DNA of 51,725 bases, from contig CAZRHF010000004.1 in the NCBI GenBank assembly GCA_964599835.1, forward strand, positions 1 to 51,725. Direction: 5' to 3'. Of the stretch, positions 49,572-51,725 are shown in pieces. The stretch's first letter is position 1. Every line of letters begins with the position of its first letter. The notes under the pieces were generated by a model. That model was not told the DNA's origin, made no database searches, and saw nothing but the letters and a program-made list of their open reading frames with translations. The position numbers and the translations under genes are program-made. Origin of the DNA: SFWF01 sp964599835. GTDB lineage: Bacteria > Bacillota > Clostridia > Oscillospirales > Acutalibacteraceae.

Positions 49572-51230
49572 TTATCGGCTTATGTCAAATGCCAAAAGGT
49601 CGATTTTTCGGTCTCTTATACGGTTTCTCAGCCTGGTTCGACTGATTTTTATCTCTCCGCCCTCTAAAAGCGGATCCCTTGTGAGGAAGACCCTGTGAAT
49701 GCGGTAGGAACGGGGAAGGCGGTCAAGACCGTCGGATATCTCCCTTTTAAGGATCTCGTATTCTTCCTCGGTAGGCTCCTTTTCGGTTCTGATAATGAGC
49801 ACGAGCCGCTCGTTAAGCTCGTCTCCAAGTACAGTAAGCTCTTTCGCAAGGCTCAGACTGAAGACCTGCTCGGCAAGGTCAGGGTTAAGGTTTTCGCCGT
49901 TGTCGCCGATGACAAGATCCGACTGCCTTCCTGCAATATGGTAGTTGCCTCTGTGGTCGCGAAAGGCTACGTCCCCCGTATCGAACCAGTCGGTAAGGGT
50001 AAGTCCGACCCCGTCTGTTATCTGTCTTTTGCAGACCGAATCGCCTCTGACGTAAAGCCTGCCGTTTGCCCTTATCTCAAATTCCACCGACGAAAAGCTT
50101 TTTCCTGCGCAGGGCAGGGCGCGGTCCTTGGGTCTCTTCGAAAAATCCACCGCCGCAATGCCTATTTCGGTGCTTCCGTAGCCCGAAAACAGAGGATACC
50201 CCATCGAACAAATAAACTTCATTGCCGAGGCTTTAAGATAGCTTCCTCCCGAAATAAGGAAACGTACCGAGCTTCCCAGCACCCTGTTTTGCAGAGGACG
50301 GAGGAATATCTTCGGGAAGATAAGTCCCCCGCGGGGGAAAAGATTCTGAAGAAAATAAGATATTTTAAGGCAGACCTTAAGATATCCCCGCAGAAATGCC
50401 GGGCGGTTACCGATTTCTTCAGCAACGCGCTGTTCGGTGCCGTGCCAGAGCAGGGGTACCGAAAAAACGTGGGTGACCTTAAGCTTTCTTGCCGTTTCGA
50501 GTAAGGGGGCAGTACCTCTTTTTCCCGAAAATATGAATACCGCCCCCGTAAACAAAAACCATAAATAGGAGGCAATAAGTCCGAAGATGTGGTAAAGGGG
50601 AAGAAGCATCAGCATACGTATCTCGCCTCCCGCGCCCTTGATTATACGGGGGTTGCGCTCCACCGCCTCGCGGCTGTTAAGTATCTGTGCCGAAATTTCC
50701 CTGCCCGAATAAAGGCATATCTTTTCCTGTAGGGTGGTACCGCTGGTGGTGATGGCGATGCAGTCGGCAAAGGGATGCTCCGAGCGCTTCTTTACGCCCC
50801 CACCAAGCTCTTCGTAGGAGATGTTTTTCCGACCGAAGGAGGGCTCCTCGCGGGTAAACAGAATGAATTCCACCTTAAGGGTGGAAAGCACCGAGGTGAT
50901 ATGTCCGTCGGGCTGACGCAGGTTTATGAGATAGGGCTTGTTTCCGCTTTTGAGTATGGCCCAGAAAAGCAGTAACCACTCGGCGCAGTTATTGCCGTAA
51001 AGTCCGACAAAGCTACCCTCGCCGATCCTTTCGGCAATGGCTTCGGAAAGGGATTCTATACGGGCTTTTGCCTCCCGGTAGGTAAGCTCCATAACCTCTC
51101 CTTCGGTATAGGTTTTGGAAAAGATGCCCTCGTTGGAAAATACGATATTATAAATATCCTCAAGCCGTTTTTCGCTTTCTGCAAGACGGTCACATCCGCG
51201 GCTTAATATTCTTTTGATCTTGCCCGACAT
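49572..51230 (-). CDS. AMP-binding acyl-CoA synthetase/ligase-like protein
   Basis: The 552-residue protein is an adenylate-forming enzyme: TTSGTTLQEKICLY (P-loop, altered from the usual SGTTGxPK), GYGSTEIG (A5), DWFDTGDVAFRD (A7), GRQSDLVIGDNGENL (hinge) and GGEIKISRTRLR (A10 Lys). It activates a carboxylic acid with ATP, probably a fatty acid. The altered P-loop may change substrate or rate. ATG 51230 has GGGAGGTGAT upstream; the longer frame from 51290 extends into the promoter. It ends 50 nt before the TIR-MORN start. Confidence 0.85.
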   Translation of the reverse strand: MSGKIKRILSRGCDRLAESEKRLEDIYNIVFSNEGIFSKTYTEGEVMELTYREAKARIESLSEAIAERIGEGSFVGLYGNNCAEWLLLFWAILKSGNKPYLINLRQPDGHITSVLSTLKVEFILFTREEPSFGRKNISYEELGGGVKKRSEHPFADCIAITTSGTTLQEKICLYSGREISAQILNSREAVERNPRIIKGAGGEIRMLMLLPLYHIFGLIASYLWFLFTGAVFIFSGKRGTAPLLETARKLKVTHVFSVPLLWHGTEQRVAEEIGNRPAFLRGYLKVCLKISYFLQNLFPRGGLIFPKIFLRPLQNRVLGSSVRFLISGGSYLKASAMKFICSMGYPLFSGYGSTEIGIAAVDFSKRPKDRALPCAGKSFSSVEFEIRANGRLYVRGDSVCKRQITDGVGLTLTDWFDTGDVAFRDHRGNYHIAGRQSDLVIGDNGENLNPDLAEQVFSLSLAKELTVLGDELNERLVLIIRTEKEPTEEEYEILKREISDGLDRLPRSYRIHRVFLTRDPLLEGGEIKISRTRLRNRIRDRKIDLLAFDISR

Positions 51231-51260
51231 ATCATCACCTCCCGAGCCTGACATAAATAA

Positions 51261-51290
51261 ATTATACCACAATCTGAGGCTTTTCTTCAA
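51261..51290 (-). promoter_or_regulatory. Promoter of the AMP-binding ligase gene
   Basis: TTGAAG (51285-51290), 18 bp, TATAAT (51261-51266) on the minus strand. Confidence 0.75.
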
Positions 51291-51401
51291 GTATACCTTG
51301 AAAAGTGAATATCGTTCAAATTTTTATGTAAATTTTGCAAGTATTTGAGGTGAAAAGGAAATATAATTAAATTAAATAAAAACCTATGGAGGTATAATGA
51401 T

Positions 51402-51725
51402 ATGGCAGAAAACAGACTTATCGGAGATTATCCCGTAATCGGAATCCGCCCCACCATTGACGGACGAAGAGGAGTTCTCGGTGTGCGCGAATCCTTAGAG
51501 GTTCAGACTATGAATATGGCAAAGCGCGCCGCAAAGCTTTTCGAGGATAACCTTAAATATTCAAACGGCGAACCCGTAAAGGTAGTTATCGCCGACACAA
51601 CCATCGGACGCGTCGGCGAAGCCGCCGCCTGTGCCGACAAATTCCGCAAGGAGGGAGTCGACATTACCGTTACCGTTACCCCCTGCTGGTGCTACGGTGC
51701 AGAAACTATGGATATGGACCCGAAC
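51402..51725 (+). CDS. fucI: L-fucose isomerase, N-terminal part (runs off the right edge)
   Basis: The 108 codons present read MAENRLIGDYPVIGIRPTI, DGRRGVLGVRESLEVQTMNM and VTVTPCWCYGAETMDMDP, matching the N-terminus of FucI (E. coli: [27 protein letters not shown] … TVTPCWCYGSETIDMDP). It converts L-fucose to L-fuculose with Mn2+. GGAGG precedes the ATG, with a TATAAT at 51361-51366 but no -35 at normal spacing. It would open a second deoxy-sugar pathway next to the rhamnose genes. The divergent neighbour is the ligase gene. Confidence 0.93.
   Translation, partial: MAENRLIGDYPVIGIRPTIDGRRGVLGVRESLEVQTMNMAKRAAKLFEDNLKYSNGEPVKVVIADTTIGRVGEAAACADKFRKEGVDITVTVTPCWCYGAETMDMDPN

Overview
The window looks like a scaffold from a gut-type member of the Bacillota, class Clostridia (my guess is an Oscillospirales-like lineage). 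The clues are the mnmE-mnmG-rsmG-noc cluster, an ECF-transporter S component beside coaX, GGAGG-type ribosome binding sites with frequent TTG starts, sigma-A promoters (TTGACA-17-TATAAT), a dockerin, LRR_5/BspA, CotH and pilin-type surface proteins, and many short hairpin-rich intergenic elements. A run of ten N at 22796-22805 shows it is a scaffolded assembly, probably a metagenome bin. No tRNA, rRNA, CRISPR array, insertion sequence or prophage was recognised.

Layout. 1-1583: the 5' part of a ZIP metal transporter, then a HepT/MNT toxin-antitoxin pair in which the nucleotidyltransferase antitoxin carries its own XRE-type helix-turn-helix, with two matching 17-bp dyads upstream, then hairpin repeats. 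1584-6538 (minus): noc-like ParB, rsmG, mnmG, mnmE, i.e. tRNA/rRNA modification and chromosome biology. 6616-7766: a zinc-ribbon protein and a four-helix membrane protein. 7770-14910: a carbohydrate locus with a GNAT-like acyltransferase, a Gfo/Idh/MocA oxidoreductase, a TIM-barrel sugar isomerase/epimerase, an AraC regulator, a GH78 alpha-L-rhamnosidase, an unknown small protein and a GmhA-like SIS isomerase. 15021-18251: DUF6442 membrane protein, LRR_5 surface protein, a decayed gene and an amidohydrolase. 18321-19878: ECF S component and coaX (likely pantothenate uptake and phosphorylation).

19945-26900: a rhamnose catabolic operon rhaB-rhaA-rhaD, followed across an intrinsic terminator by two SGNH hydrolases and a histidine phosphatase; a second AraC regulator lies beyond a hairpin array. 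The GH78 enzyme, GH20-like enzyme, SGNH esterases and sugar enzymes have no visible signal peptides, so oligosaccharides are probably imported and then trimmed and deacylated inside the cell. A fucose isomerase begins at the right edge. 27217-31811: a free-standing secreted dockerin and a 1433-residue secreted multi-module phosphoesterase. 31865-38428: GH20-like enzyme, a small unknown gene, and a plus-strand operon of phosphoesterase, ABC exporter, CotH lipoprotein and a lipoprotein gene broken by an in-frame amber codon.

38728-47678: an AgrC/AgrA-like (GHKL/LytTR) two-component system diverges from a stand-alone degenerate receiver and a 2073-residue VWA/pilin-domain adhesin with an IPVTG sorting signal. 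A tandem direct repeat of about 20-bp period sits over the adhesin-operon promoter, so a dedicated switch for the surface protein is plausible. 47723-51230 (minus): a TIR-MORN fusion protein with the catalytic glutamate retained and an AMP-binding ligase. The best candidates for an undescribed system are the TIR-MORN protein, the LytTR/degenerate-receiver/adhesin cassette, and the dockerin plus giant phosphoesterase pair.
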